A stretch of 64,000 nucleotides of DNA from Anolis sagrei (GCF_037176765.1 NC_090023.1:204694506-204758505), one strand, 5' to 3'; shown: positions 25,301 through 33,735, numbered from the stretch's first letter. The notes: generated by a model not told the origin, from the letters alone. Numbers and translations: made by a program.

Positions 25301-28300
25301 AATGGCGATGTGGGACTCTGAGAACTGTGGCCCAAAAGAGATTCTTTGTATAGAAATGACTAGCTTATTTTCTAACAATTATTTTCCAACGTTGTCACTA
25401 ATCAAGAATTTGATTCGCTCAATCTTGAGGCAGATTATACTGACAGAATAATAACTGGACTGGAAATTAGTCAGATTGTAATCCTAATGGTTTAGGAAGT
25501 AATTTAATTATGCTTATTCCACACTAAGTGTGTACAAGCCTCAGTGTAATTTTATCACAATCATTTAACATTTTAATATGTAGTGTTTAAGCAGCACACC
25601 TAGAAACAAAATAGTATTTTAATTGACGCAACAGTTTAATTAGACCACACATGTTAAACACAAAGCCTTTGGGCCGAATCTGGTCCACCACATAATTTTA
25701 TGTGTCCCCTAGAGGCTTTCAATTCCAGGGTAACATGGTTACATTTATACAGTCTTACCCTTTGAAGGTAACCATAAAGGCTGATGTGGCCCTCAATGAA
25801 AATGGGCTAAACACCCCTGAATTACACTACATGGCACTGCAGATGTTGTTGAATTTTAAAGCCCAATTTTTCTAGCCTGTTGAATGAATGATAAGGAATG
25901 GTGTATATGACAGTCCAACAATATCTGGAGGAATGTGTGATTTTCATTCCTGCTTTAGACTGGGAATTGAACAAGAAGCAGAAGAGGACAGCAACAATGA
26001 AGTCCTTTCTGATGTCTTCCCCACACTTTCAAAACTTGATCTAAAAGTTGGGGAAATTATGCAGGACAGATTTTCATACAGTTTGGAAGACTGTAATGGG
26101 AGGGAAGATAAAATCATTGCTTTAGTACATGACCACTAGCAAACTTCAGGATTTACAAATAACCTACTACTTCATCACATTGGGGCAAATTGTTGAGCAC
26201 CATCACATGACCCTCCAAGTCTTGAGGAAGCGTTGCAAGACACTTCTTCGGCAACTATATAGAGGTAAGGGTTTTGTGGATAGCTCCAATTGAGCTACCT
26301 GCATTTTTGGGCCTTTTCCCTCATCTGATGGGGGAAAGGGCAAGATGGCAATGCACGTTGGGTGACTTTTCCCCATCTGATAGGGACAGGGCGCCAACAC
26401 AGATTGTCCCATTCCTCCATTGCGATGGAAAATGGAGGGAGGGAGGGCGTGCCTGCCAGTGAAACAAAGCAACTTTGAGGTAAGTGTGAAGAGGTCCCTA
26501 GATACTCATATAAAAGTCTAGAAATTGTACTAAAAATTATTCCAAAAAAACCTGTGTCAACTTATTGATGGGTCAAAAAAAGGGAAACCACCCCCTTCTG
26601 TGAGTAGAATGGTGAAACGGAAGTTCCTAGTCCATCCTGGGATAACTTAAAAGAAACACCAACTTCTCTACTTTCTCTACTATGGTGTAGGTTCTGGCCT
26701 TTTTTGAATGTCTGGGCGGGGAAATGGCAGTAACAGTCAGGGACGCCAACTGAGTTAGCATTGGTGCTTTCTCCTTTCTATAGAATGCCCCTTGACCCAT
26801 CCATGGATCATTTAAAAATCATAATTTTGGCCCCAAATCCTGCCCTCTGCCTATAAATGAGTTCAACTTGTTCATGAGTATATACAGATGAGGCTTGCTC
26901 ACTCGAAAATTTTGTGTGTGAGGGGGAGGGGTTTCAAAGTAAGCTACCTCCTCCATGCATGCCTCCTTCATGCATGGAATATTTCTACAATATTCAGAAT
27001 AGTACTCTTCTGGCATTTTGGAACATGTTGAAATCCTCAGTAGTAGCTTCCCTTCCCTTTCTTGAGGATAATGGAAATACCTATGGAAAGGGGCAAGGCT
27101 CTTTGTGTAGTTATTCCACAGGATATCTAATTAGGATATTATTAAACCTGTATTAATTATTTTAGATTTTGTATTTATTGATTGGATTTATACCTTGCCT
27201 TTTGTGTGGTGTAGGATTATTAGAACACACTCTTACCTGGAAATAGATAGGATTTTCTCTAGTATACAAGTGAAAAGCAGTGTTCACAATTTCTGGAGGC
27301 TCTGGGAAGTTCAACATTGGCCTTTGTAAAGTTCCGCCCCAAGGAGGTCCATTTTCAAAGCACCCAAGTCTGTTAAAACAAATCTCTGAACCTGTGGAAA
27401 GAGGGAGAAATAGTTAATACATTAAATTGGGAGGTTTGGCACAGCTGGTAAATCACCAGCAATTATATGATCTATCAACCGAAAGGTTGAAGTTTGAAGC
27501 CCCAGGTCAGCATGAGCTGCCGACTGTCAGCCTAGCTCATTGTTTACCTAAGCAATTCAAAAACAGCTTTAGCTGTAATTAGAGAAATTAGGTACCGCTG
27601 AAAGCGGGGGAGGAATTTTACAACGCCATAAAGAAAGAAGATCAGAAAATACTGGGTGACCAAAAGGAAGGAGGAAGTCCTGACAGCTCTTCGTCATAGA
27701 GGATACAGCAACAGCACCCCCTAGGCTCGAGCCCAACCTTCCATGGCACCAAAAACAGCTGAACACTGAGTCAAAACACACCACCTCCTTCTGTTCTGTC
27801 TGTCTGTGTATTGTCTATACAAAGCGGCATTGAATGTTTGCCGTTTATGTGTACTGTGATCCACCCTGAGTCTACTTCCGGTGAGAAGGGCGGAATATAA
27901 ATAAAGTGTTGTTGTTGTTATTGTTATTTAGTAGCACCAAGATGATAACTGAAGTGCCTACCACTTCTAAGAAAAATGTTGGGAGCCCACCCTCTTTTAA
28001 ACAAATACCTTCACTGGAGTTGCCCTTCTTTACTTTAGTTGATTCTAAATTGTTTATAAAACTCTGCCTTCATGAGGATTCTGGAAAACAACAATGTTCC
28101 AGAATGGAGTTGTCTGATTCACAATATGCTAATAGGTCATTTGTCTGTGATGATAGATTATGGAAATATGAATGAATAACACAATAAATTAATGAGCAAC
28201 ACAGTTACAAGAAAGCAAATATAACATGTTTTGAAAGAGAATAAAGTTCTGCAATACTAAATCAGTGGGAACAGAAGAATATAACTCACAAAACAACTGT

Positions 28301-28391
28301 GTTAATGCTTTCAAGATGTGTATTATTGCCCATATTCCTCACCTCTTACTATTACATGTAGAAGGAATGCAGTGAACCAAACACCAAACAT
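5469..28391 (-). CDS. PNLIPRP3: Pancreatic lipase-related protein (PNLIPRP3-like), 12 coding exons
   Basis: Joining 28391-28343, 27391-27237, 23278-23153, 21321-21187, 18019-17911, 16273-16154, 16077-15955, 14394-14270, 14066-13937, 10502-10391, 7226-7062 and 5550-5469 gives an uninterrupted 476-residue protein. Every junction is AG/GT and every phase agrees. Residues 1-16 form a signal peptide. The hydrolase domain carries the nucleophile in GHSLG (Ser171), Asp194 in GLDPAGP and His284 in CSHKRS, which is the classic lipase triad. Residues about 358-470 form a PLAT domain. The family consists of secreted triglyceride, phospholipid or galactolipid lipases made mainly by pancreas or epithelia. 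Assignment to PNLIPRP3 rests on the N-terminus (MFGVWFTAF), the 23-residue Ser-Asp spacing and the PLAT sequence recalled from the human protein. PNLIPRP1 is the next best candidate. The lid between Cys255 and Cys282 has 26 residues. Substrate and activity cannot be read from sequence. Confidence 0.88.
5690..5880. repeat. Fragment related to the hAT element at 7539-7966
   Basis: It shares 'gttatttggggcactgagtcagaaa...cttcatcagctctag' and 'gcagatggtgactgg' with the inner parts of the elements at 7539 and 62147. No intact ends were found. Confidence 0.5.
6695..6905 (-). repeat. 5S rRNA-derived SINE
   Basis: Reverse-strand text 'gagcattaacatagtctgatcttgcttaacttccaagattaatcaggatc' is the complement of the internal 5S rRNA segment (gatct..gaagctaagcagg..tggttagtact). 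A 'gacatatggcaacctcatgatcttcatagagttttctt' body adjoins it. This fits a SINE3-type element with a 5S promoter head. Confidence 0.65.
7062..7226 (-). CDS. PNLIPRP3: Lipase coding exon 11: PLAT core
   Basis: The acceptor is tttctttacag and the donor AATTC/GTAAGT. Residues 396-449 run from [18 protein letters not shown] through VAVEFQWK to [14 protein letters not shown]. The pattern of a Tyr-Thr strand, an FxW strand and a final GA strand matches human PNLIPRP3 better than classical lipase, by recall. Confidence 0.88.
7539..7966. mobile_element. hAT non-autonomous transposon
   Basis: It starts CAGTGGTTCCCAACC and ends ...AACCACAG. The flanking 8-mers atttagag and ctttagag differ by one base, which fits an old hAT duplication. 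Repeats of 'gaccagggaccact' lie near the left end, and a palindromic 'atagaccacatcagctctag' inner region follows. It is related to the element at 62147-62617. It sits in the last lipase intron's neighbour (the intron between exons 10 and 11). Confidence 0.75.
8935..9115 (-). repeat. CR1 LINE fragment
   Basis: It reads 'tagaatcatagaattggaatagaccacaggggccatccaatc', the reverse of the CR1 3' end, and continues 'ttctttggacacattccagcttgtcaat', the reverse of the KLECVQ coding segment. The part in between is deleted and diverged. Confidence 0.8.
9220..9486 (-). mobile_element. tRNA-derived SINE with 13-bp target duplication
   Basis: On the minus strand it begins 'ggagtccctggtggcgcagtgggttaaa' (A box) with 'ggttcgaatcc' (B box). 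It continues into a body ending 'gcgacttgcagtttctgaggtcactcctgacacgacc'. Perfect copies of cattattagacat flank it (9207-9219, 9487-9499). The copy is full length, and the head and tail are very well preserved. Confidence 0.9.
9880..10095 (-). repeat. CR1/L2-type LINE fragment
   Basis: It carries 'cttcctctggacatgttccagcgtgtcaatatcctcctgaattgtg', the reverse of a CR1 reverse-transcriptase C-terminal segment, then 'gatactaggctcctattgttgcag'. Diverged. Confidence 0.65.
10391..10502 (-). CDS. PNLIPRP3: Lipase coding exon 10: first PLAT strands
   Basis: The acceptor is cttcatag, the donor CAC/GTACGT, and the exon leaves in phase 2. It encodes [17 protein letters not shown] and following residues, the opening beta strands of the PLAT domain that binds colipase in classical pancreatic lipase. 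Colipase dependence here is unknown. Confidence 0.88.
11715..12058. mobile_element. hAT MITE with long poly-G/poly-C tracts
   Basis: The ends read CAGGCATGTAGCCGGGG and CCTGGCTACGGGCCTG, and perfect 8-bp duplications attacagt flank it (11707-11714, 12059-12066). Inside is a run of over 20 G near the left end, and several C runs separated by 'gaaa' near the right end. The 8-bp duplication identifies the hAT superfamily. Confidence 0.88.
12555..12770 (-). repeat. LINE/SINE 3' tail with (ATA)n tract
   Basis: After an (AAT)n microsatellite comes 'tttctaccctgccaccatcttcccgatgggacttggagcagctcac', the same tail family as 2684-2880, in reverse orientation. Confidence 0.6.
13026..13160. mobile_element. 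Short hAT MITE (CAGTGGTTCTCAACCTG)
   Basis: Inverted ends CAGTGGTTCTCAACCTGTGGG and CCCATAGCTTGAGAACCACTG surround a palindromic centre (ggccaaaac / gttttggcc). Flanking 8-mers ccttagag and ccttagac differ at one base. Confidence 0.85.
13937..14066 (-). CDS. PNLIPRP3: Lipase coding exon 9: cysteine-rich CFPCP hinge
   Basis: The acceptor is tgtgtag, the donor GCTT/GTAAGT, and the exon leaves in phase 1. Residues 315-357 contain [19 protein letters not shown], near-identical to the family's conserved CFPCPxxGCPxMGHYAD block that closes the catalytic domain before PLAT. Confidence 0.93.
14270..14394 (-). CDS. PNLIPRP3: Lipase coding exon 8: lid end and catalytic histidine
   Basis: The acceptor is tgttccag, the donor TCG/GTAAGT, and the exon leaves in phase 0. 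Residues 273-314 finish the lid at Cys282 and continue [13 protein letters not shown]. His284 matches the catalytic His in the CNHLRS motif. PDGFLGYQC follows, as in other family members. Confidence 0.92.
14913..15062. mobile_element. Palindromic MITE, GGCCCTTCCACAC family
   Basis: It reads 'ggcccattccacacagttgac...attggattatatggcagtatag...agataatccagttcaaagcag...atggcagtgtagaaggagcc'. It has the same architecture as the many other copies in the window. Short (about 3-bp) duplications at some copies suggest PIF/Harbinger, but this is not proven. Confidence 0.7.
15955..16077 (-). CDS. PNLIPRP3: Lipase coding exon 7: [10 protein letters not shown] and start of lid
   Basis: The acceptor is ttatttcag and the donor AGAG/GTAAAA. 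Residues 232-272 carry [11 protein letters not shown] and MPGCKKDL. Cys255 should open the lid loop. The IDG of the lid is kept, but the next residues are Ala-Met where classical pancreatic lipase has Ile-Trp. Confidence 0.92.
16154..16273 (-). CDS. PNLIPRP3: Lipase coding exon 6: catalytic aspartate (GLDPAGP)
   Basis: Enters in phase 1 and leaves in phase 1 at TTTG/GTGAGT. It encodes residues 192-231, with GLDPAGP containing the catalytic Asp194, then [16 protein letters not shown], the calcium-binding and structural segment conserved in pancreatic lipases. Confidence 0.93.
16636..16776. mobile_element. Palindromic MITE, GGCCCTTCCACAC family
   Basis: It contains 'cacacagccatataacccagaatagcaaggc', 'ctgctttgaactggattatctgagtcca' and 'tggattttatacagctgtgtagaaaggacc', the standard order of this family. 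Confidence 0.7.
16895..17400 (+). repeat. L2 LINE 3' end
   Basis: It encodes a decayed L2 ORF end ([20 protein letters not shown]-like, then LALPPGVQ and FLALYMGVW-like segments). The 3' tail ends 'taagctgctctgagcccccttcaaggtgagaagtaaataaa'. Stops interrupt all frames. Confidence 0.75.
17911..18019 (-). CDS. PNLIPRP3: Lipase coding exon 5: catalytic serine (GHSLG)
   Basis: The acceptor is ttttgtag, the donor ACAG/GTGATA, and the exon leaves in phase 1. Residues 156-191 include [17 protein letters not shown], the nucleophile elbow of lipases. Ser171 is the expected active-site residue. The following [11 protein letters not shown] is one residue shorter than in classical pancreatic lipase, as in the human RP1 and RP3 proteins by recall. 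Confidence 0.93.
18386..18535. mobile_element. Palindromic MITE, ATCCCAG subfamily
   Basis: The ends are GGCCCCTTCTTCTATCTCAGG and ..CTGGGATATAAGGACAGTGTAGAAGGGGCC, with an inverted 'gatctgatcccagattatctgc / aacctgggatcagaacc' interior. The flanks share 'tca'. Confidence 0.75.
18618..18788 (-). repeat. MIR-like tRNA-derived SINE
   Basis: It reads 'ttgttgttactcaagttgtttccaacttatggcaacc', then 'tgacttacccaaggtagcacagtgg', then 'ctgagcagataactaattcctggtctc'. This is the reverse layout of a tRNA-headed SINE with a conserved core. Confidence 0.6.
18943..19200. mobile_element. MITE interrupted by a second fold-back MITE
   Basis: 'ggccccttccacacttcccttatatcccaggatctgatcccagatt' (18943-18990) is the left half of the ATCCCAG MITE. 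It is broken by a fold-back repeat at about 18991-19178 whose arms contain 'ggccatgttctagaagcattctc' and its complement. MITE text then resumes ('atcccagattatctg'). Confidence 0.6.
19211..19672. repeat. 108-bp inverted repeat with 246-bp loop
   Basis: 19211-19318 and 19565-19672 are reverse complements with about one mismatch. The inner part of each arm is the MITE sequence 'cttccacactaatctatatcccaggatctcatcccag'. The outer ~46 bp (aaagttaaacccgatattgc...) is not part of the usual MITE. The loop holds a (TTTA)n tract and a LINE/SINE tail in reverse. It is located in a lipase intron. Confidence 0.9.
19319..19520 (-). repeat. LINE/SINE 3' tail with (TTTA)n
   Basis: A (TTTA)n tract is followed by 'ggtacacttgtataccgctaatatctcagcctaaatcggcgactc', the reverse of a lizard retroposon tail. 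It forms most of the loop of the surrounding inverted repeat. Confidence 0.55.
20715..21080. repeat. GC-richer MITE-like block
   Basis: It contains facing copies of 'cccatcacatgac', 'tctgtccca/ggacag' and 'gaagccggggacagc / gctgtcccctggcttc', and ends 'catgtgatgaggtcc'. Blocks with the same 'catcacatgac' edge occur at 12448-12530 and 26170-26480. Superfamily unknown. Confidence 0.4.
21187..21321 (-). CDS. PNLIPRP3: Lipase coding exon 4: [11 protein letters not shown]
   Basis: Phase 0 at both ends, with acceptor cccctctag and donor GAG/GTAAGC. It encodes residues 111-155. [11 protein letters not shown] and [16 protein letters not shown] align with the family's (E/S)(D/V)xNCIxxDW and NxRxVGAEVAYF motifs. 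The run of four alanines after Lys replaces the usual Gly-Ser-Arg turn. Confidence 0.9.
22127..22805 (-). mobile_element. CR1 LINE, reverse-transcriptase C-terminus and 3' end
   Basis: Minus-strand frames encode CR1 text: [77 protein letters not shown], and RAVQQWN...[12 protein letters not shown]. The 3' end follows at about 22127. At least two frame changes and small deletions break it. Confidence 0.92.
23153..23278 (-). CDS. PNLIPRP3: Lipase coding exon 3: TRFIIHG strand
   Basis: Phase 0 at both ends; the donor is AGG/GTAAAT. It encodes residues 69-110, including [16 protein letters not shown], which is the conserved beta strand and the HG of the lipase oxyanion region, followed by an IVNIC helix. 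Confidence 0.9.
23560..24338 (+). mobile_element. BovB/RTE LINE 3' fragment
   Basis: Frames encode [70 protein letters not shown] and a [18 protein letters not shown] segment. The hallmark end 'gaggttacaaagaattggaagcaagtgaacaaataaacaa' follows. It is a 5'-truncated BovB copy with frameshifts. Confidence 0.92.
24340..26160. other. Intronic sequence without recognisable features
   Basis: AT-rich lipase intron. A 'gaaggtaaccataaaggctgatgtggccc' stretch near 25765, also seen near 9828, hints at an old repeat. Nothing else could be named. Confidence 0.4.
26165..26500. repeat. MITE-like block
   Basis: It shares the 'catcacatgaccctccaag' edge with other GC-richer blocks. It includes facing 'ctcatctgatggggg' and 'ccccatctgatagggac' segments. 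No coding content. Confidence 0.35.
27237..27391 (-). CDS. PNLIPRP3: Lipase coding exon 2: N-terminal CFNRLGCF segment
   Basis: The exon enters in phase 1 after ttccacag and leaves in phase 0 at CAG/GTAAGA. It encodes residues 17-68, beginning [18 protein letters not shown]. This matches the family's conserved N-terminal CYERLGCF..PW motif with its disulphide-forming cysteines, and continues to FHLYTRENP, the usual first beta strand. Confidence 0.9.
27425..27925 (+). mobile_element. Composite tRNA-headed SINE with LINE tail
   Basis: The head 'ttggcacagctggtaaatcaccagc' with 'gaaggttgaagtttgaagcc' preserves decayed A and B boxes. The body contains 'gtaccgctgaaagcgggg'. The tail 'gtgatccaccctgagtctacttccggtgagaagggcggaatataaataaa' then (GTT)n is the forward form of the tail family seen at 2684 and 12555. 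Confidence 0.7.
28343..28391 (-). CDS. PNLIPRP3: Lipase coding exon 1: start codon and signal peptide
   Basis: This exon encodes [16 protein letters not shown] plus the first base of a Gly codon. It is a short hydrophobic secretion signal that resembles the human PNLIPRP3 leader by recall. The ATG lies directly after a pyrimidine-rich acceptor (tttccctctag), so a non-coding exon must precede it. The donor is GTGAGG, and the exon ends in phase 1. No other in-frame start is plausible within the exon. Confidence 0.85.
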
Positions 28392-29630
28392 CTAGAGGGA
28401 AAAGAAACACATGTTATCAGCAAGCCTGGGATCCAGCTGAGAATATGTGGGCAGGTTGCATCTTTAATCCCTCTATTCTGTTGCAATTGTCTGTATCTGT
28501 GACAAAATCTTCTGCAAATAGGGATGAATAAATCACTATTTTGATTCCTGGAGAGCATTAGGAAAACACCAAGAAATCAAATTAACACATTGATGATTAA
28601 TATATTACTTAAAAACCAATGCACAACAGACATTGCAAAAGGCACAGGGTGTTCCTAAATATATTACAGAAAACACATGCAGATTTGCTTGAAATCTGCA
28701 TGCCTAGAACTGCCCCATTCATTAAAAATGCATACAGCTGTTCTCTATATGCAGTGCTCTAAAACAAGACCAAGGTGGAGCTTAATTCCAATCACATTTA
28801 ACTATGTTATGCATATGAGATTCACCTAGGGAAGCCAATCTGCTTACCATCCATAAAGTGTTCCTTCACATTCTTAAAATAGCAGCAAAATTGACCAATT
28901 CAATATCACACCTCCATGCACTTATGCACACACTGTTGGATTTAGGACAAGGCTCTTTGACCCATTTCTCTCATTACCAAGAAAGGGATATGAACAGGTT
29001 TGAATAGGTTGAGGAGGAGGGTAAGGCTGAAGCAATGTGAGTCTTTGTTTATTTATCTTTAGCTGGAAGGCTAATTGATGACCAAGCATGGAATAATGTG
29101 ACCACACACAGAGAAATGGGTTAAATATGGGCCACTTTACTTGACCTGGAACCTATTTATACTGTGTTGAACTTGAATGGGGCAAAAGGCAGGAGCAATC
29201 TGATACAGGATCGGTTGAGGTTATATGTTGCCCCTTGACTACCTCCTCAGCCTTCTTTGGGGCAAAACATCCCTTAAGGCAGTCCAATAATCTAGTTGCT
29301 TCCTGGCTAGCCATCTACAGGAAAACAAAGCCAGGACACCAAAATAGTGCCAAAGCACATAGCAAAAAAACTTATATTCACCCCTCTTACTGTCTACAGA
29401 TAAGGATCTATGTATTCACCATCATCTCTTCTACTGACAACCTTATTACAAACATTTTTGATAATAACTATCAACGTAGAATCTCCCCTTCCCTTATTTT
29501 AGACTGTAATTAAATATACACACTGAGAAAGCACTAAATGGTACATTTTTGCTGCGCAAAAGATTTGGGTATACATTTATTTCAGAGATGGAAGTTGCAT
29601 GGAGAAAGCCACTACCAGACTGCAAAGAAG
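28392..29630. other. Region upstream of the lipase start codon
   Basis: It should contain the intron before the ATG exon and probably the untranslated exon and promoter. I cannot fix a promoter or first exon from sequence alone. No repeat was recognised. Confidence 0.4.
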
Positions 29631-29639
29631 TCTATGACT

Positions 29640-30250
29640 TTGGGCCCATCCAGACAGGCCCATATCCAGAGACTTGTTTGGGTTTTTACCAGAGGCATCA
29701 AAATGAGGCCTCTAGTAAAAACGTTTTCCTGGTTTGTCCCTAACTAATTAAATACCTGGCAAGATCCGAATCTTAAGGTAAAATCTGAGTGTCACTAAGT
29801 ATGGACCCTGTGGGGACTGGGACTGGCCCCGGGGACCATGTCACATGATTCTTGGGCCCAATCCACACAGCTACAAAGACCGAGAGGGTAGCCACCCCTA
29901 CCCCAAGCCCCCAATTTATCCCTAAAAATAAATAAAACATACCTAGCCACCATAAGTTGCCTCCTCATGCCAGGAGGGCATGAGGAAATGACATGCCAGG
30001 AAGGGGGGGGGGGGTCAAGAAGGAAACTTATGGCGGCCAGGTACATTTTACTTTCTTTATAGAGGTAAATTGGAGGACTTCAGATGGCTGCATGACATCC
30101 CAACTTTAATCCAGATGGCATGTAGCTACCTCCTGGGAAAGTCCCAGTTTTGGGAGGGAAATGAGTACGGGAATCCGCGCCAAAATAGGTTTTTAAAACC
30201 CGCTTTGGTGCAGATTTTGGCGTTGTCTTGAAGTGCTCTTTGTCTCACTT
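29640..30250. repeat. MITE-like block, GGGCCCATCCAGACAGGCCC edge
   Basis: It starts 'gggcccatccagacaggcccatatcc', includes 'acctggcaagatccgaatcttaaggt' (hairpin family seen near 2380), a G tract at 30003-30013, and ends with repeated 'ccgcgccaaaatagg / cgctttggtgcag' text. Probably nested non-autonomous transposons. Confidence 0.4.
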
Positions 30251-30324
30251 GCCTTACAAAAGACACTGCTGTAACTGAAGCAATATAAATCTGTGCTTAT
30301 TTACCTTCAGCTGAAAAAGTAATA

Positions 30325-30972
30325 CAGGTTGTGTATCTCTTATGCAAAAAACTTTGGAACAGAAGTCTACTAGAATTTTTTTTCAGATTTTGGAATATTT
30401 GTACTTCTAAAATCATACATAATGTGATGTCTTGGAGATGGGATCCAAGTTTAAATCATTTTATTTATTCACTTCCTAAGGTAACCCTCTTCTCTTCAAT
30501 TCAATCCAATCCAATCAATGGCAGAGAAAGATTTGCACCTGCCTATGAAAGACAAACAGGGATAGGGCCATCCTGATTTCTCTGAAGTAGAAAATTCCAG
30601 AATCTGGAACCAGCCACTGAAAAGACCCTCTCCTTTCTTCGTAACAATTAAGCTTGAGAAGGTGTGGAACAAAGAGAAAGCATTTTCTAAACTATTGTAG
30701 TTTCTTGATAGGTTCATAAAGGTAGATAAGATCCTTCAAATAACCTGGACCCATGTGATATAAACTTTATGTTTCATATTTATGTTTCATATATATCTTA
30801 CACAAATTCTGAAAGTAATTGTGCACAATATTTTTGTATGTGAAAAAAGTTTCTGAATCATCAGAAAGCAAAAGTGTCACAATCTCAACTACTTATGTGG
30901 ACAATTTTGGAGTTTAGAGCATTTGATATTTTGGAATTTTGAAGGTGCTGAAATTTTGGGTAAGGGACTGTT
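30325..30972. mobile_element. Tigger-like (pogo/mariner) transposon with internal insertion
   Basis: It starts 'TA CAGGTTGTGTATCTCTTATGC', followed by 'ttttcagattttggaatatttg' and 'gtgatgtcttggagatgggatccaag'. It later reads 'atcagaaagcaaaagtgtcacaatctcaac...tgtggacaattttgga', the known layout of Tigger-type short elements. About 30447-30765 is foreign sequence with LINE-like text. Confidence 0.65.
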
Positions 30973-31329
30973 GGATGAAGAATTGCTGGGATGTGAGTTA
31001 GCAACACACTCTGCAAGACTCAACTTCAATAAATCCACTACTTTCTTGGTGCCTTACAATATAAAGAGATGGAGGTAAGCTGCTCATAGTATTTCCATAT
31101 TATAAAACATGAGCTCAGGATGATTTAAGATATGGTGTCCTGAAGGTCATGCATGTCTTAGTGTTTTTGTTTGTCATACTCATCGGGGCTTAGAAAAAAT
31201 AACTGTAAGTTGAGTACACAGAGCAGATGTGTGTATGTGTGTGAGAAACAGGTAAAGACAAATGGGTGAGTGGGGGAAACTACAGAACTAGCGAGAAGAA
31301 AACTGGTTTATGTATAAAGATACATTAAA

Positions 31330-31405
31330 AAAAAGGTAGTCCCTGACATTAAGTCTAGTCATGTCTGACTCTGGGGTGTGGTGCTCATCTCCATTTCTAT
31401 AAGGA
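31330..31405 (-). repeat. Sauria-type SINE 3' tail
   Basis: 'aaggtagtccctgacattaagtctagtcatgtctgactctggggtgtggtgctcatctccatttct' is the reverse of the squamate SINE end 'agatgagcaccaa...gagtcggacacgactggacttaatgtcagggg'. Confidence 0.75.
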
Positions 31406-31414
31406 AAATATTTT

Positions 31415-31680
31415 TTTAAAAAAAATCTTTTATTGTATAAAAGTAATATACAGAATGTAAAAGAAAATAATACATCAAATACACATAATACAAATACATC
31501 TGCCTACCACACACCTCCTCTCCCCCCCCCCCAACCCATGACTTCTGACACCACTCAATGTGAAACTAATATCTCATTAAAATCTACCCTTATTTTTATA
31601 TTAATAACTTCTCCTTGCTACTATTTTAAAGTCTGCCTTTAAAATTATTAGAATATATCCAAGTGGCCAAGCTGTCCAAT
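31415..31680 (-). repeat. L1-type LINE 3' end
   Basis: Reverse text 'cttttattgtataaaagtaatatacagaatg', a C-rich run, 'ccatgacttctgacacc' and 'atatccaagtggccaagctgtccaatgg' parallels 39345-39700. Two copies of the same 3' untranslated layout with a polypurine strand suggest L1; assigned by recall. Confidence 0.45.
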
Positions 31681-31739
31681 GGCATTAAAGGAGGATACAA
31701 TGAAGACTTTGTTCGACAATGGAGGCTTGCATTTGAATA

Positions 31740-32086
31740 CAGTAGAGTCTTGCTTATCCAAATTAAATGGGCTAGCAACATGTTGGATAAGCAAAAATGT
31801 TGGATAATGAGGGATAAAATGTGTATTACATTATGATTTTACAAAAATTAAACGCCTATTAAACATCAAATTACATTATGCTTTTACAAATTAAGCACCA
31901 AAACAACACATTTTACAACAAATTGACAAAAAAAGCAGTTCAATACATGGTGACGTTATGTAGTAATTACTGTATTTATGAATTTAGCACCAAAACATCG
32001 CAATGCATTGAAACAGCTGGCGACAGACTGTGTTGGAAAATACAGACTGTTGGATGAGTGAAGGTTGGATAAGCGAGACTCTACTG
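31740..32086. mobile_element. Tigger/mariner MITE with TA duplication
   Basis: CAGTAGAGTCTTGCTTATCCAA at the left and TTGGATAAGCGAGACTCTACTG at the right are inverted copies. TA flanks both sides (31738-31739, 32087-32088). 347 bp, no coding capacity. Confidence 0.9.
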
Positions 32087-33104
32087 TATTTAGAAAAGAA
32101 GACAAAAAATAAGGAAAATATTTACAAATTAAAGAGAGTGGTTCTCCACTTTGCTCTCTTGTAACCTGAACAACATTTTCAAGGCACTGGCTGAAACTCT
32201 ATTCTGCCTTCTATAGAGGTAAGATCACAAGTCTTTTTAACATGATCTGTCTATGAATTTGATGACAACTGTCTTGTTGTAATGAAGTACTTATCTATAT
32301 CTTACTTCTTGAAGTAAGCCAAGGATAAATATAGAAAATGGGAGAGGAGAGAGAAAACCAGACAGTTTTAAAAGAAGCTGAAAAAACAGGATGACCACAG
32401 ATTAATGGGGACTATCCCTAGTAAACTAAAACAGCTGGATGAAATGAAAATGTAAGCTACACATGAGTGTAGTGATGTTTGTACACATACAGGTGTACAA
32501 AAGAATTTTCACAAATCCAAGAACCAATAAGCTAACTTTGAAAAAAAATCTGAAAGGTGATAGAACTCACCAGCCCCAACTTAAACTATATTTTTGTATC
32601 ATTAGTATTATTATCGGCAGTGAGGGTCCATTCCTCCACCCAGTTAGGGAAGTGGAGCTGGGGAAAGCTCTAACCTTATTTGCTTCCCCCTCCCCTCATT
32701 TCCAAACACCATACAACAAATATTTATGACTGTGGAGTACGGACAAACAAAGGAGCTACTACATTCTTCCAGATTATAATGTCTTTGTTCTTCAATTTCT
32801 TCAGCTGGAACAAGGCCAATGAGAACAAAAGCAGCACCAATACAGGATAAACATAGGAAGGAAAACTAGAGAGGAAAGCACAGCTGGCCTAGATGACTAC
32901 TATGCATCTTCAAAAAAGGGAGGGGGGACAAAACGAACTGGAGTTTCAACAGTCTATTTAGGTGGTTAGAAATACTCCTAGTAATAGTTGTTATCATTTA
33001 CGTAAAAAGCAATATATCTCACTGTAGTAGGAAGACTGTGCCCCAATAACCTGTCTTGTTGCACAGTTTGACTATCCAAGGCTCAAGAATTGTAGGATAC
33101 CCTC

Positions 33105-33350
33105 ATCAACTGTCCTGAGTGTGGAATGACCTGCCGGAAGAGATCCGACAGCTAAATCAGCTGTCAGAATTTAAGATGCAACTGAAGACCCACCTCTTCT
33201 AGCAGACTTATCCAGTCAATTTTAACTTCTGAATTTTAAACTGCATTTTATTAGTAAATATTAATCTTCATTTTACCTGTGTATATTTGTTCTATGTATT
33301 TTAATAGTGTTCTGTTTTATGTCACTATATTAACCATATTGTACCCTGTC
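33105..33350 (+). repeat. L2 LINE 3' end
   Basis: It encodes WNDLPEEIRQLNQLSEFKMQ with KTHLF and a stop, the L2 ORF2 C-terminus, followed by an AT-rich 3' tail ending in (GTT)n. Confidence 0.8.
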
Positions 33351-33454
33351 ACAAGTTGTTATTGCTGTTGTTGTTATGGGTTCAGATCAACTTTCTTACT
33401 TTCTGAAACCAGAATAGTGCATCAACTGAGCCCATTCCTGAAAAAGTCAAATTT

Positions 33455-33735
33455 GGCTATGGAGGTACATGCTTCAGTTACTGGATTGCTGTAATATGAT
33501 CTTTGTGTGTCTGCCTTTGAAAAGTGTTCAGAAGTTTCAGTTGATCCAAACAGTGGCAACCAGGTTATTAACTGGGGCTGACTACAGGGAACACACAACT
33601 CCCCTGTTGCAGCATCTTCACTGGTTGACAGATTGTTTCCAATTCAAAGTGAATGTTTTGACCTACAATGACTTTCACAGCATTTGTTCAGGGGATTTGA
33701 AGGATTGTATTTCTCTTTATATGCCTATTAGAACA
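33455..33735 (+). repeat. L2 LINE reverse-transcriptase fragment
   Basis: A single frame reads LDCCNMIFVCLPLKSVQKFQ and RLLTGADYREHTTPLLQHLHWL, close to the L2 consensus LDYCNALYAGLPL...LLQ.LHWLP. It lies after, not before, the L2 3' end above, so it is a separate insertion. Confidence 0.82.

Noticed and set aside
28392-28930. Search for the lipase promoter and untranslated exon.
   Set aside because: Several TATA-like and donor-like words exist, but none stands out; choosing one would be guesswork.
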